Positions 8,891-31,107 are shown, numbered from the stretch's first letter. The stretch: 64,000 bases of DNA from Mycobacterium yunnanensis (GCF_025823185.1 NZ_JACKVK010000005.1:496001-560000); one strand, 5' to 3'. Program-made: numbers and translations. Notes: a model not told the origin generated them from the letters alone.

Positions 8891-11311
8891 TCAGAGCACG
8901 TGGACCTCGCCGGTCGCCCCGTCCACTTCCACGACGGTTCCGGTGACCAGTCGCGCGGTCGCGCCACGCGCGTTGACCACGCACGGCACCCCGAACTCGC
9001 GGGCCACGATCGCCGCGTGGGACGTGGGCCCGCCCAGTTCGGTGACGACGGCCGCGGCGTAGGCGAAGGCCGGGGTGTAGCCGACGTCGGTGACCTTGGC
9101 GACGAGGACCTCGCCGGGCTGCAGGTCGTCGATCGTCTCGGCCTGCACGATGCGGACGCGCCCCCGGGCGCTCCCCCCTGAGACGCCGATGCCGTGCAGC
9201 ACCTCCCCGCCCCCGAAGGCGGTGGTGGGGCCCTCGGTCGGGGTCCAGTGGCCGCTGAACGCCTCGGGTGGGACCAGGCCCTGCAACGTCGCCTGTTCGG
9301 CGCGCCGCCGGGTGACGATGCCCGCCAGGTCGGGCGGCGGGGCGTTCACCTCGTCGACCAGTAGGTAGAACACGTCGTCGATGTCGCGGAGTTGACCCGC
9401 GTCGACCATGCGCCGTCCCTGCTCCCGCAGCAGCCGTCGCAGAACCCAGATGGCGCGCACCATGCGGTCGCGGCGTACTTCCCGCTCGCGGAGCTGGGTG
9501 GCCGCGGCGACGCCCACCGCCCGCGCGCGCAGCGGCACCTGCGGCAGCCGGGGCAGGTCCCTTGGCAGAGCCGTCAACGCCTTGCTCACCATGCGGACCA
9601 GCAGGTCGGGATCGTCGGCGTAGGTCGCCGAGCGCATCTCGACCTCACCGGGTCCGCGGTGCCCGATGAGGGCCAGCTCATCGCTGAGCGCGGCCGAGAA
9701 CGCGGGCGCCCGCGCGGCGAGCGTCGCGGCGTCGACGTCCGGTTCGGACAGCAGCTTGGCGGCGACGGGATCGCGGCGCGCCGCGGCGGCCAGCCGGTGG
9801 ACCGCACCGAGCGCCTGCGCGCTGACCAGTTCGTCCCCGGCGGCGGGCATCACGTCGCGCCCGCACAGCAGGCGCATCACCACGCCGTACCCGGCGCACA
9901 GCAGGATCGACGCCGACGACAGCACCCACCCGTGAACGACGTGGTCGCGGCCCAGCAGGATGAGCTCCCGCAACCGCTGGTCGTCGAGGGCGGTCGGGTC
10001 CGTGGCGGCCGTCTCCAGACGCTCGACGTCGGCGACGAAGGCCTGGGTGTCACCGCGCGAGCCGGCGGACAGGCCGACGAGGCAGTTGGCGAACGTCAGG
10101 CCGCCACGCAGTTGGCGGACCAGGCCGCGGGGCTCCACGGGGGGTAGGTGCTCGCCGAACAGCTCGAGGCCGTCCTCGGTGTGGCCGAAGAACCCCGACA
10201 GCACCAGGTTCGGGTCGATGAAGGGCACGGTGTGGGCCATGAAGTGCCCGGTGGTGATGCCGGCGTACAGACGGTGCCCGAAGACGCCGGTGGTCCGCAC
10301 CGACATCTCGCGCTGCACGGCCCCGCCGGGGCGCAGCCGCTCGGAGATCACCAGACCGGCCGCGCGGGTGCCAAGCACCGTCACCGATGCCGACGACGGC
10401 GAGAACGGCCCGGCGAGTGCCTCCGACAGGTTGGTGGCGATGAAGGCGGGGAAGCGCGGGTCGATCGGGGTGTCGAATTCGCCGGTCACCTCGCCGGGGC
10501 CGGCGGGCACCGGCTCGACTCCGTCGGCGGCCGGGGCGTCCACCGCCGGGATGGACAGCACGCGCGGCAGCCGCCAGGGAATGTCGTGCACGGCGCTGCC
10601 GACGGCGATGCGGCCGCGGCACGCCAGGGTGAAGTCCTCGATGGCCTGCGCCGCGTCGTAGGTCGGGGTGACGCCCCAATCCTCGCGCAACGCGGTGGGG
10701 TCGAGGGTCGGCACCGTGACGGGCCGGCGGGCGAGGACGCGGGCCAACGGGCCGGGCACCGTGACGACGGGCCGACCGACGGCGGTCGCGATCGCGCGCA
10801 ACGTGGTGGGTTCGGAGGCGGTGACGTCGACCCGACCGGTGGGCAGATCCTCGTCGAGTGCCGCCCGCACCAACACCCGTTCGACGTCATGGGCGTGCAC
10901 CACCTGCAGGGGTCGGTCCGCGGAACCGTCGTCGACGAAGACCGGCGCGGTGAACCTCGTCAGCACCGCGTCGTCGACGTGGCGGCCCAGCACCAGCGCG
11001 GTGCGCACCACGATCGCGCCGTCCACTGCCGCGGTGGTGTCGTCGACCGGCCAGGTCGCAGACATCACGACGACGCGTCCCACGTCGGCGGCCACCCCGT
11101 CGAGGCCATGGGTGCCGCCGCAGTGCAGCACCGCGTCGGCGCCCTTGGTGGTGTCCGCCAAGTACACCTCGGAGGTCACGAACTCGACCGTCCCCGGCCA
11201 ACTCTCGGGACGACGAGCACCGAAGCCCACCACGTCGTGGCCGAGGGTCACCAGGCGCGCGGACACCCCGCGGCCGATCGCGCCGTCGGCGCCCCCGACG
11301 ACGATCCTCAT
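8891..11311 (-). CDS. SDR/epimerase and PEP-utilising mobile-domain fusion (Rv2047c type)
   Basis: 806 residues from ATG 11311. Residues 1-215 form a Rossmann SDR/epimerase-like domain ([20 protein letters not shown]). A long central region of about 450 residues follows, with no motif I recognise. The C-terminal 100 residues are a PEP-utilising swivelling domain with the phospho-acceptor motif [15 protein letters not shown], His765. No ATP-grasp domain is evident, so how the His would be phosphorylated is unclear. The gene starts 6 bp after the pks12 stop on the same strand, the arrangement recalled for Rv2048c-Rv2047c. It is therefore probably co-expressed with pks12; a role in mycoketide handling is inference. 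Confidence 0.88.
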   Translation of the reverse strand: MRIVVGGADGAIGRGVSARLVTLGHDVVGFGARRPESWPGTVEFVTSEVYLADTTKGADAVLHCGGTHGLDGVAADVGRVVVMSATWPVDDTTAAVDGAIVVRTALVLGRHVDDAVLTRFTAPVFVDDGSADRPLQVVHAHDVERVLVRAALDEDLPTGRVDVTASEPTTLRAIATAVGRPVVTVPGPLARVLARRPVTVPTLDPTALREDWGVTPTYDAAQAIEDFTLACRGRIAVGSAVHDIPWRLPRVLSIPAVDAPAADGVEPVPAGPGEVTGEFDTPIDPRFPAFIATNLSEALAGPFSPSSASVTVLGTRAAGLVISERLRPGGAVQREMSVRTTGVFGHRLYAGITTGHFMAHTVPFIDPNLVLSGFFGHTEDGLELFGEHLPPVEPRGLVRQLRGGLTFANCLVGLSAGSRGDTQAFVADVERLETAATDPTALDDQRLRELILLGRDHVVHGWVLSSASILLCAGYGVVMRLLCGRDVMPAAGDELVSAQALGAVHRLAAAARRDPVAAKLLSEPDVDAATLAARAPAFSAALSDELALIGHRGPGEVEMRSATYADDPDLLVRMVSKALTALPRDLPRLPQVPLRARAVGVAAATQLREREVRRDRMVRAIWVLRRLLREQGRRMVDAGQLRDIDDVFYLLVDEVNAPPPDLAGIVTRRRAEQATLQGLVPPEAFSGHWTPTEGPTTAFGGGEVLHGIGVSGGSARGRVRIVQAETIDDLQPGEVLVAKVTDVGYTPAFAYAAAVVTELGGPTSHAAIVAREFGVPCVVNARGATARLVTGTVVEVDGATGEVHVL

Positions 11312-11317
11312 CGAGTC

Positions 11318-23764
<12,447 letters not shown>

Positions 23765-23983
23765 ACGGTGTGAAACCCCTGTCTGAACCGCTGCGCGTGC
23801 AGCGACCCACAAGTATTCGGTACGACGTGTTCGAAGGATGAGCCTAGAAGCCTCTGGCGGTGCAGGGCGAACCGTGACTGGTCATTGTGTTCCTTCCGGT
23901 GGCGTCGGGTATCCCGTCGGGTGCATACACTCGGGCGTTCCCTCCAACCGTGGAGGGGGCACCGAGCGAGATGACTAGGCGAG
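23765..23983. promoter_or_regulatory. Divergent intergenic region between pks12 and ppdK
   Basis: 219 bp separating two oppositely transcribed genes, so it must hold promoters for both. GGGTAT at about 23907-23912 on + preceded by GTTCC is reminiscent of a SigF-type -10/-35 pair for ppdK, but the match is partial. A GGAGGGGG run near 23950 is too far from the ATG to be its ribosome site. Nothing else clear is seen. Confidence 0.4.
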
Positions 23984-25465
23984 ATGAGTGGTCACGCGAT
24001 GAGGATCGGCGCAGGTAGCCGGCACGCGGTCCTGTTGGACGAGGGACTCGACGATGCCACGCTACTGGTGATCGGCGGCAAGGGTCGGGCGGTCGCCTCG
24101 ATGGTGTCGCTGGGTTTGCCGGTGCCCCCCGCCTTCTGCGTGACCTCTGGCTGGTGTGACGAAGAACCCGCCAAGCTCGTCGACCGCCTGTGGCAGGACG
24201 TGCTGGGCGGGCTCGAGGTGCTGGAGGAGCGCACGGGGCGCGTGTTCGGTTCCGGCCCGCGACCACTGCTGCTGTCGGTCCGCAGTAGCGGTGTCACGTC
24301 CATGCCAGGGATGCTCGAGACCGTGCTGAACGTCGGAGTCGACGACGGTGTGGTCGACGCCCTCGGAAGGGAGCACTCGAGGCCGTTCGCCGAGGACGTC
24401 CGGGAACGCTTCCGACGCGGCTACCGGCGCGCGGTCGGTGCGCCGGCCCCCGACCGGCCGCTCGACCAGCTGCGCGGCGCCCTTGACGCGGTGGTGTCGT
24501 CGTGGTCGTCGAGCCGAGCCGAGGCATACCGTGCGCACCGCGGACTCGACCGCGGCGGGATTTCGATCTTGTTGCAGGCCATGGTCTTCGGCAATCTCGA
24601 CGACCGCTCGGGCACCGGGGTGCTGTTCACGCGCAACCCGACGACCGGTGCGTCGACGCCGTTCGGCGAGTGGCTTTCCGCCGCCCAGGGCGAAGACGTC
24701 GTCTCGGGCATCACCGACTGCGAGCCCCTCGCGTCGATGCGCGAGCTGTTGCCGGAGGCCCACGACCAGCTGGTCGACGCCGGGACCCGGCTCGAACGTC
24801 TCGCCGGCGACGTTCAAGACGTCGAGTTCACCGTCGAGGCCGGCACGCTGTGGTTGCTGCAGGCTCGGGTGGCGCAGCGATCGCCGCAGGCGGCGTTGCG
24901 GTTGGCCCTCGCGTTCCGGGACGAAGGTCTCGTCGACGACGCCGAGGTGATCGAGCGGGTGACGCCCGAGCAGCTCGAGACGCTCCTGGCGGTGCGCTCG
25001 GCGCCGGCGGGACGGCTGCTGGCCACCGGTGCGGCCGCGTGCCCGGGCGTCGCCTCCGGGGTCGCGTGCACCACCAGCGACGACGCCATCGCGGCGGCCG
25101 ACGAGGGCCGCGACGTGATCCTGGTGCGGCCGACGACGAGCCCGGACGACGTGGCCGGACTCGTGGCCGCCAACGGCGTCGTGACGGAGGTCGGAGGCGC
25201 CAGCAGCCATGCCGCCATCGTGGCCCGCGAGCTAGGGATACCGGCGGTCGTCGGGTGCGGTGTGGGGCTGACGGCGGCGATGGCCGGACTGGTGATCACC
25301 GTCGACGGCGACGCGGGCGAGGTCCGGATCGGCGAGTCGGCGTCGTCGCAGCCGGTGCTCAGCCCGGAACTGGCCAGGTTCGCCGAGATCGTGCGCGCGG
25401 CCGCCCCGAACGCCGTCGGCGACCTGCCTGCGCTGCATCTGGCCGCCCGTTCGGGGCGCCCGTGA
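23984..25465 (+). CDS. ppdK: Short pyruvate phosphate dikinase-like protein PpdK
   Basis: 493 residues. Full PPDK is about 880; here the N-terminal ATP-grasp region (GGKGRAVASMVSLGLPVP, then SVRSSGVTSMPGMLETVLNVG) is followed by the swivelling phosphohistidine domain with [20 protein letters not shown] (His409). The protein then ends, without the C-terminal PEP/pyruvate barrel. The same short form, with a small separate partner gene, occurs in M. tuberculosis (PpdK, Rv1127c, about 490 residues). It could phosphorylate its own His from ATP, but the acceptor must be another molecule or protein. ATG 23999 is an alternative start. It overlaps the next gene by 4 bp. Confidence 0.88.
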   Translation: MSGHAMRIGAGSRHAVLLDEGLDDATLLVIGGKGRAVASMVSLGLPVPPAFCVTSGWCDEEPAKLVDRLWQDVLGGLEVLEERTGRVFGSGPRPLLLSVRSSGVTSMPGMLETVLNVGVDDGVVDALGREHSRPFAEDVRERFRRGYRRAVGAPAPDRPLDQLRGALDAVVSSWSSSRAEAYRAHRGLDRGGISILLQAMVFGNLDDRSGTGVLFTRNPTTGASTPFGEWLSAAQGEDVVSGITDCEPLASMRELLPEAHDQLVDAGTRLERLAGDVQDVEFTVEAGTLWLLQARVAQRSPQAALRLALAFRDEGLVDDAEVIERVTPEQLETLLAVRSAPAGRLLATGAAACPGVASGVACTTSDDAIAAADEGRDVILVRPTTSPDDVAGLVAANGVVTEVGGASSHAAIVARELGIPAVVGCGVGLTAAMAGLVITVDGDAGEVRIGESASSQPVLSPELARFAEIVRAAAPNAVGDLPALHLAARSGRP

Positions 25466-26031
25466 CCGACGCCGACCAGCTGGCGCTGCTGCAGACGGTC
25501 CGGCTCAAGGGCCGGATGCCGCGAGCCGAGCCGACCGGTCCCGTGGAGGACTGCGTCGCCGCCGGACTGCTGGTCGACGCGCCGTCGGTGCGGCTCACCG
25601 ACGCGGGCCGGGCCCGGTTGGCCGAGCTGCTGGTCGCCGAACGCGCCGGCGTCGACCGAGCCGCCGCCGAGGACGTCTACGACCGGTTCCTCGCGGTCAA
25701 CGGCAGCGTCAAGCCCCTGATCTCGCAGTGGCAGCTGACCAGGGACTCGGCGGGCCCGGACGAGGTGACCGCCGTGCTAGACCGGCTCGACGGCCTGCAC
25801 GCCCAGGTGCTGCCGGTGATCACCGCGGCCGCCGACCTCGTCGCGCGGCTCGCGACGTACGCCGATCGCCTCGATGCCGCGTTGCGGAGGGCACGCGACG
25901 GCGACATGTCGTGGCTGACCCGTCCGATGGTGGACTCGTATCACACGGTGTGGTTCGAGCTACACGAAGAGCTCATCGGGCTGGCCGGGCGGACGCGCGC
26001 CACCGAGGCCGAATCCGGAAGCGGCGGATGA
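25462..26031 (+). CDS. PpdK partner protein (Rv1126c-like)
   Basis: 189 residues from GTG 25462, overlapping the ppdK stop (GTGA). The sequence begins TDADQLALLQTVRLKGRM, a winged-helix-like opening, and continues as mostly helix, with VNGSVKPLISQWQLT and the C-terminal stretch SWLTRPMVDSYHTVWFELHEELIGLAG. I recall the same pairing of short ppdK with a protein of this size in M. tuberculosis (Rv1126c). It has no PEP-binding barrel signature, so it does not simply restore the missing PPDK domain. Function unknown; tight coupling suggests a complex with PpdK. Confidence 0.85.
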   Translation: MTDADQLALLQTVRLKGRMPRAEPTGPVEDCVAAGLLVDAPSVRLTDAGRARLAELLVAERAGVDRAAAEDVYDRFLAVNGSVKPLISQWQLTRDSAGPDEVTAVLDRLDGLHAQVLPVITAAADLVARLATYADRLDAALRRARDGDMSWLTRPMVDSYHTVWFELHEELIGLAGRTRATEAESGSGG

Positions 26032-26053
26032 GTTTGCGTGCGAAGCTGGCGGC

Positions 26054-26695
26054 GTGACGGCTGAGAAGGTGCGCGTGGTGGTGGGTGACGACCACCCGCT
26101 GTTCCGCGACGGCGTGGTGCGCGCCCTGAATTCGAGCGGTTCGATCGAGGTGGTCGGCGAGGCCGACGACGGCGTGGAGGCGCTGGCGATGATTCGGGAG
26201 CACGGGCCGCGGGTCGCGCTGCTGGACTACCGGATGCCGGGCCTGGACGGCGCCCAGGTGGCCGCAGCCGTCCGTCGTGACGCGCTGCCGACCCGGGTCC
26301 TGCTGATCTCCGCGCACGACGAATCGGCGATCGTCTACAGCGCGCTGCAGGAGGGTGCCGCCGGCTTCATCTCCAAGGAGTCCAGCCGGTCCGAGCTGGT
26401 CGACGCCGTCCTGAGTTGCGCGAAGGGCCGCGACGTCGTCGCCCCGAACCTCGCGGCCGGACTGGTCGGAGAGATTCAACGCCGCAACGAGTCGGACGCT
26501 CCAATGCTCAGCGCCCGCGAGCGTGAGGTGCTCGGCTACATCGCGAGCGGTCGGAGCATCCCCGCGATGGCCAAGGACATGTTCCTCGCCCCCTCGACGG
26601 TGAAGACCCACGTGCAGCGGCTCTACGAGAAGCTCGGTGTCGGGGACCGGGGCGCTGCGGTCGCCGAGGCGATGCGGCGCGGACTGTTGGAGTAG
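26054..26695 (+). CDS. NarL/LuxR-family response regulator
   Basis: 213 residues from GTG 26054. Receiver domain: acidic pair in VVGDDHPLFRDG, phosphoacceptor Asp58 in LLDYRMPG, Thr/Ser switch in LISAHDES, and Lys in FISKESS. The C-terminal LuxR helix-turn-helix runs from about residue 150 (SAREREVLGYIASGRS through STVKTHVQRLYEKLGV). It sits 22 bp after the PpdK partner gene and 2 bp before a histidine kinase gene, forming a two-component pair that may be co-transcribed with ppdK. The target genes are unknown. Confidence 0.93.
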   Translation: MTAEKVRVVVGDDHPLFRDGVVRALNSSGSIEVVGEADDGVEALAMIREHGPRVALLDYRMPGLDGAQVAAAVRRDALPTRVLLISAHDESAIVYSALQEGAAGFISKESSRSELVDAVLSCAKGRDVVAPNLAAGLVGEIQRRNESDAPMLSAREREVLGYIASGRSIPAMAKDMFLAPSTVKTHVQRLYEKLGVGDRGAAVAEAMRRGLLE

Positions 26696-26697
26696 CC

Positions 26698-27894
26698 GTG
26701 GACCGCGCGTCCCGCCAGATCGTCGACTACTTCGCCGCCGAACCCGTCCGCGTCTCGGCGCTACTGCGGCTCCCGCTCATCGGTCTGATCGGCTTCCTGG
26801 TCTGGATCTGGGAAGTCGACAGCTGGTTGCCCGAGGTCTACGCGGCGATCCTGGGTGCGTATGCGATCGCGGCGGTGCTGTGGGCGGTCGCGGTGTTCCG
26901 CGGGCCGGTGCCAAGCTGGGGTGGCCGGCTCTCCACCGGCGTCGACGTGCTCGCCGTGGTGGCGTTGTGCGTGGTGTCCGGCGGGGCCACGGCGGCGCTG
27001 CTGCCGGTGTTCTTCCTGTTGCCACTGTCGGTGGCGTTCGGTGACCGGCCGGTGTTCACCGGCATCCTCGGCATCAGCACCGCCGCGTGTTACCTGGCGG
27101 CGTGGATCGTCTATTCCAAGCGTGACGACCACGTCGGGTTGCCCGACGTGGTCTATCTGCAGGTCGGGTTCCTGGTCTGGCTGGCGGTCGCGACGACCGC
27201 CCTGTGCTTCGTGCTGACCAGGCGGGCAGCCCGGGTGGCGACGCTGCTGGACGTGCGCCGCAGGTTGGTGGCCGAGTCGATGCAAGCCGACGAGCAGACC
27301 AAGCGGGAGCTCGCCGAGGAGCTGCACGACGGCCCACTTCAGACCCTGCTGGCCGCCCGTCTCGAGCTCGACGAGGTGCGCGACCGGATGCCCGATCCCG
27401 CGCTGGACATGGTCTATGCGGCGCTCAACGACACCGCGGCCGGGCTTCGGTCGACGGTGACGGCCCTGCATCCTCAGGTGCTGGCTCAGCTCGGGTTGAC
27501 CCCCGGTGTGCGAGAACTGGTGCGACAGTTCGAAATTCGTGGTGACTGGGTGATCACTGCCGAGTTGGAGGACGTGGGCAAGCCCGTGTCGCAGCCATTG
27601 ATGTACCGCGCGGCGCGCGAACTGCTGACCAACGTGCAGAAGCACGCGGGTGCGCACGAGGTGACGATCCGCTTGTTTCGCCAGGGGCGCCGGGTGGTGC
27701 TCACCGTGGCCGACGACGGTGTGGGCTTCGAGCCGTCGATCGTCGACCAGCGGGTCGCCGAGGGGCATATCGGATTGGCGTCGCTGCAAGCCCGGTTCGA
27801 CGCGATGGATGGTGAGATGTCGATCGTCTCGGGGGAGGGGCGTGGCACGGTGGTGACGGTGACGTCCCCGCCGGAACTCTTCGCCGACCTCTAG
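26698..27894 (+). CDS. Membrane sensor histidine kinase (HisKA_3 type)
   Basis: 398 residues from GTG 26698. Five to six membrane segments occupy residues 20-185 with no large extracellular loop, suggesting sensing within the membrane. The dimerisation/phosphorylation helix contains ELAEELHDGPLQTL with His210. The ATPase domain shows the N-box (ARELLTNVQKHAGA) and the G1 motif VADDGVGFEP. This NarX/DegS-like layout fits the NarL-type regulator encoded immediately upstream. The stop overlaps the tail of the convergent TetR gene by 4 bp. The signal is unknown. Confidence 0.92.
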   Translation: MDRASRQIVDYFAAEPVRVSALLRLPLIGLIGFLVWIWEVDSWLPEVYAAILGAYAIAAVLWAVAVFRGPVPSWGGRLSTGVDVLAVVALCVVSGGATAALLPVFFLLPLSVAFGDRPVFTGILGISTAACYLAAWIVYSKRDDHVGLPDVVYLQVGFLVWLAVATTALCFVLTRRAARVATLLDVRRRLVAESMQADEQTKRELAEELHDGPLQTLLAARLELDEVRDRMPDPALDMVYAALNDTAAGLRSTVTALHPQVLAQLGLTPGVRELVRQFEIRGDWVITAELEDVGKPVSQPLMYRAARELLTNVQKHAGAHEVTIRLFRQGRRVVLTVADDGVGFEPSIVDQRVAEGHIGLASLQARFDAMDGEMSIVSGEGRGTVVTVTSPPELFADL

Positions 27895-28466
27895 CGGGGG
27901 CGGAAGGCGCCCGCCGTCGCGAGGGCCACCCTGTCGCGGGCGCGTGGCGGCTCGTCGCCGAACCGGTCGATGGCCCAGGAGACGGCCGTGACGAGCTCGA
28001 AGAGGTCGTCTGCCGTGACGGACTCCGATGCCGATCCGTCTGCCTGGGCGCGGTCCAGGAAGTGGCGGGTGCGGTCGGTCAGTCGGGTGGCGACGTCCTG
28101 CACCGGGGACGAGGAGTCCTCGATGGAGGTGGCGATGCAGGTTGGCAGATCGTTCCAGATGCGAAGCTGCCACGCCACGCGCTGAAGCCATTCGCGCAGG
28201 GCCTCGTCGGCGGGCAGCGTCTGCCCCAATTCGACTGAGCCGTCGACGAGTTCGACGATGCTCTTCTCGATGACGGCGGCCAGCAGGTCGTTGCGGGTGG
28301 GGAAGTTGCGGTAGAGGGTCGCGTTGCCCACGCCGGCAGCTGTGGCGATGCAGTCGATGGGCGCGTAGATCCCCTGGGTGTCGAAGATCGTCATCGCCGC
28401 GCCGAGGATGGCGTCGCGATTGCGTTGAGCGTCCGCGCGCAACGGTCGAGGGCTCTGTGTCGTCAC
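27891..28466 (-). CDS. TetR-family transcriptional regulator
   Basis: 191 residues from GTG 28466; a longer start at ATG 28508 would run through the operator repeats and is less likely. N-terminal helix-turn-helix: RDAILGAAMTIFDTQGIYAPIDCIATAAGVGNATLYRNFP, with the ATLYRNF recognition helix usual for the family. The C-terminal helical ligand domain has no recognisable specificity. It is divergent from an SDR gene, with a double inverted repeat between them, so it most likely represses itself and the SDR and is released by a small ligand. Confidence 0.9.
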   Translation of the reverse strand: MTTQSPRPLRADAQRNRDAILGAAMTIFDTQGIYAPIDCIATAAGVGNATLYRNFPTRNDLLAAVIEKSIVELVDGSVELGQTLPADEALREWLQRVAWQLRIWNDLPTCIATSIEDSSSPVQDVATRLTDRTRHFLDRAQADGSASESVTADDLFELVTAVSWAIDRFGDEPPRARDRVALATAGAFRPR

Positions 28467-28488
28467 CGACGGACCTCCGCCCCTTGCG

Positions 28489-28537
28489 TAAGTGGGGACA
28501 CTCCCCACATAATCGAAATGGGGAGTGACCCCACTTA
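28489..28537. promoter_or_regulatory. Double operator between TetR and SDR genes
   Basis: TAAGTGGGGACACTCCCCA at 28489-28507 is matched on the opposite strand by 28519-28537, with 18 of 19 bases identical and 11 bp between. Each arm is itself a palindrome: GTGGGGA and TCCCCAC flank 3 nt at 28492-28508, and TGGGG and CCCCA flank 5 nt at 28519-28533. This looks like two binding sites for a dimeric TetR regulator in the divergent promoter, between the TetR start (28466) and SDR start (28565). Confidence 0.85.
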
Positions 28538-28564
28538 GTGCCCGACTTTACCGCAGGAGTGATC

Positions 28565-29326
28565 ATGGCAGAACGGCTCGACGGTCGAACGGTGTTGGTG
28601 ACCGGGGCAAACGGAGGCCTCGGCGAGGAGTTCGTGCGGCAGGCCCTCGAGCGGGGTGCCGCGAAGGTGTACGCCACCGCCCGCACGCCCAAGAGCTGGG
28701 GTGACGACCGCATCGTCCCGCTGGCGCTCGATCTGACCGACCCGGCGTCGGTGGCCGGCGCCGCCGAGGCTGCCGCCGACGTCGACCTGGTGGTGAACAA
28801 CGCCGCCATCGCACCGGCGGAGGACGTCTCGGTGGCGACCGGAGACGAGGAGATCACCCGCCGGATCTTCGAGACGAACTACTTTGGAAATCTGCGGGTC
28901 GCCAAGGCTTTCGCCCCGGTGCTGGCGGCCAACGGTGGCGGCGGCTTGCTCAACGTGCTGTCGTTGGCGGCCTGGCTGCCGCTGCCCACGGCCTATGCCG
29001 CCTCGAAGGCTGCGACGTGGTCGGCGACGAGCGCGCTGCGCACCGAGCTCGCGCCCGCCAACACGACGGTGACCGGCGTGATCGTGGGGATGGTCGACAC
29101 GGCCATGTCGGCCCGGTTCGACATGCCGAAGGTGACCGCGGCGAGCGTCGTCGAGCAGGCGTACGACGGTGTCCTGACGGGCGCCTTCGAGGTGCTCGCC
29201 GACGAGGACTCGCGCGACGTGAAGTCCCGGCTCAGCGGCTCGGCCGAGGATCTCGGCGCCTACATCCTGGCCAAGCTCGCCACGTTCTACGACGACCTCG
29301 GTCAGGGATCCGCCGGCGCGGCATAG
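28565..29326 (+). CDS. Short-chain dehydrogenase/reductase
   Basis: 253 residues from ATG 28565, which has AGGAG at 28555-28559; an upstream in-frame codon at 28538 lies next to the operator and is rejected. Cofactor motif TGANGGLG near the N-terminus, NNA after strand 4, and the catalytic pair in AYAASKAA. Residues after TARTPKSWG suggest NADP preference (Arg after strand 2), but this is tentative. It is divergent from the TetR gene, so its expression is probably induced by the TetR ligand, which may be its substrate. The last 25 bp overlap the tail of the convergent HNH gene. Confidence 0.9.
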   Translation: MAERLDGRTVLVTGANGGLGEEFVRQALERGAAKVYATARTPKSWGDDRIVPLALDLTDPASVAGAAEAAADVDLVVNNAAIAPAEDVSVATGDEEITRRIFETNYFGNLRVAKAFAPVLAANGGGGLLNVLSLAAWLPLPTAYAASKAATWSATSALRTELAPANTTVTGVIVGMVDTAMSARFDMPKVTAASVVEQAYDGVLTGAFEVLADEDSRDVKSRLSGSAEDLGAYILAKLATFYDDLGQGSAGAA

Positions 29327-30990
29327 GGCTCGCGTTCGGCGTTGAGCTCGCGTTCGGCCGCGACGCGGTGGGCCCGGTCCTGGGCACGGGTGGTCCTGCG
29401 ACGCGGCATCGCGAGTCCTGCGGCGTGGGGTGCGGGCCTCCCTGTCGTCGACACCGTGGCGGTGGGTCTGGAGAGTTCAGGGAGCAGCAGCCGACTGCCC
29501 GGCGTGGTGACGTACTCCCGGCCGTCGGGTGCGGTCCAGATGACGGTGCCGTCGTCGAGTTGCCGGTCGCGCCAACCGTTCTCACCACCCCAGAACGTCT
29601 TGAGCAGGTGGTGTCGGCGGCAGACGCATTTGAGATTGGACGCCGCGGTGGGGCCGTGCGGCCATGGGATCGTGTGGTCGATGTCCGTCTGGGTGGCGGG
29701 CACGCGGCAGCCAGGGAAGCGGCAGGTCATGTCGCGGCAGCGGATGAAGTCGGCCAGCTTCTTCGACGGTCGGTACCGGGTCTCCGGTGGCGCTTGCCCG
29801 GGGTGCACGACCGGGGTGATGGTGGCGCCGATCGCGGCGCGGCAGGCGATCGCACCGGGCAGGAACTGCCCACCCATCATCGCCGCGGGGCGCAGTGATG
29901 CCTGATACCCGGGGGTCGGGGTCAATGCTTCGGTCAGCGTGAGCTCACGCAAGGGCTTGTCGAACAGGGGAGGTTGCTCGCCGTCGAGGGCTGCGCGCTC
30001 GTCAGTGGAAGGGGAAGGCGTGGCTGGCCGTGAATCGCTCTGCGGCGCTGCGGCATCGGATGTTGGCGCGGCATCGGCGTCTTCGGCGGTGTCCTCCGCG
30101 ACCAGTTCCGGTGGCGGCGCCGGCGACTCCGGCTTCGACGCAAGCGGCTCGGACCTAGGCGCGGGGTCGGGGTCGGGGTCGGCCAGCGTCTCCTGGCTGG
30201 CAATCACGTAGACCACCACGCCGGTGGCGGGCGGGTTCTGCGCGGCCGAGCAGTCGTCGTTGCCGCACAGGCAGGCCATGCGGTCGGTGCCGTTCCCAAT
30301 GGCCCCGTAGGCATCGGCACGCAACTGGTCGGCGGTCCGGGGATCATCCGGGCAGACAGTGGCGGCCAGGTTCTTCAGTCGTGCCTGGAACGCCTTGGCG
30401 TCGTGGGCGAACAGGGTGGCCAACACCGTGGCCAGGCCGCTGCCGTCCTCCTCGATGCGCACCTCAACCGACCGGCCTCGTGCCTTGGTCTCGTCCCGCC
30501 GCACCGCGTGCGGGTCGACCTGCGCCACGAAGACGTCGATGGCCTTCTCGGTCTTGTCGACCGACCTCGGTTCCCAGTCCTCGAACGCTTCTGCCAGCAG
30601 GCCATCCAACGCACGTAGGGCGTCGGGGTCGATCACCAGGGCGCCGCGGTGCACCACGGTCTTCACCAACGCATAGGTGATCAACCCCTCCGCGAACACG
30701 GCAGCCACGCGAGGGAACCGGTCGTGCAACGCCACCGCGATTAGCAGTTGGTGAGAGGCCGTACCGGGGGTGGTGTTCTGTGCGGCGCCGATGTGGGCGG
30801 CGACGGCGTCGAGGTTGTCCAGGCACCACTGGTCCCGGTCGGCGGACCCCGACGCGGCATGTGCCTCGTCGAGCATGGCGGCCATCGTCGCCACTCGGTG
30901 GGCGCAGGCCGCATTCTCCACCCGCGACCACGACGACAGCGCACCGGCACCGCGGGTGCCGGTCGTCGCGTCCACCAATTCGTCGAACAT
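29302..30990 (-). CDS. DUF222 / HNH endonuclease, 13E12 repeat family
   Basis: 562 residues from ATG 30990, giving the usual start MFDELVDATTG. N-terminal DUF222 domain (about 1-330) with the typical RVATMAAMLDEAHAA region, a low-complexity Ala/Pro/Glu/Ser linker around 275-345, and a C-terminal HNH nuclease domain. That domain shows CRFPGCRVPATQTDIDHTIP, then NLKCVCRRHHLLKTF, which supplies two Cys pairs and the His-Asn-His residues. Mycobacterial genomes carry many members, named from the 13E12 repeats of M. tuberculosis; their function is unsettled, with a mobile or selfish origin suspected. The linker varies between copies. It overlaps the SDR gene at its 3' end. Confidence 0.88.
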   Translation of the reverse strand: MFDELVDATTGTRGAGALSSWSRVENAACAHRVATMAAMLDEAHAASGSADRDQWCLDNLDAVAAHIGAAQNTTPGTASHQLLIAVALHDRFPRVAAVFAEGLITYALVKTVVHRGALVIDPDALRALDGLLAEAFEDWEPRSVDKTEKAIDVFVAQVDPHAVRRDETKARGRSVEVRIEEDGSGLATVLATLFAHDAKAFQARLKNLAATVCPDDPRTADQLRADAYGAIGNGTDRMACLCGNDDCSAAQNPPATGVVVYVIASQETLADPDPDPAPRSEPLASKPESPAPPPELVAEDTAEDADAAPTSDAAAPQSDSRPATPSPSTDERAALDGEQPPLFDKPLRELTLTEALTPTPGYQASLRPAAMMGGQFLPGAIACRAAIGATITPVVHPGQAPPETRYRPSKKLADFIRCRDMTCRFPGCRVPATQTDIDHTIPWPHGPTAASNLKCVCRRHHLLKTFWGGENGWRDRQLDDGTVIWTAPDGREYVTTPGSRLLLPELSRPTATVSTTGRPAPHAAGLAMPRRRTTRAQDRAHRVAAERELNAEREPYAAPADP

Positions 30991-31047
30991 ACTTGCGACT
31001 ATATGGCTCGACGCCCGCTCGCAGAAGACGTCCAGGAAAGTTGTGGA

Positions 31048-31059
31048 TGGACCGGTCCA
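31048..31059. promoter_or_regulatory. Perfect 12-bp palindrome upstream of the HNH gene
   Basis: TGGACCGGTCCA, 58 bp before the HNH start. It is flanked by GTTGTG on the left and CACAAC on the right, giving a larger imperfect dyad over about 31040-31072. It could be an operator or a hairpin in the leader. No regulator can be named. Confidence 0.35.
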
Positions 31060-31107
31060 CCCTGTGCACAACTGGCCACCAAACGCCGAAAGTGTCAGTG
31101 CGCCATG

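Noticed and set aside
26761..28857. 698-codon open frame on - across the histidine kinase and TetR genes
   Set aside because: It crosses several supported genes, and the translation is low-complexity and Arg/His-rich without domains.
29302..30990. HNH/13E12 gene as an active mobile element
   Set aside because: No terminal repeats, target duplication or integrase were seen; the family is common and dispersed, so mobility cannot be supported from sequence alone.
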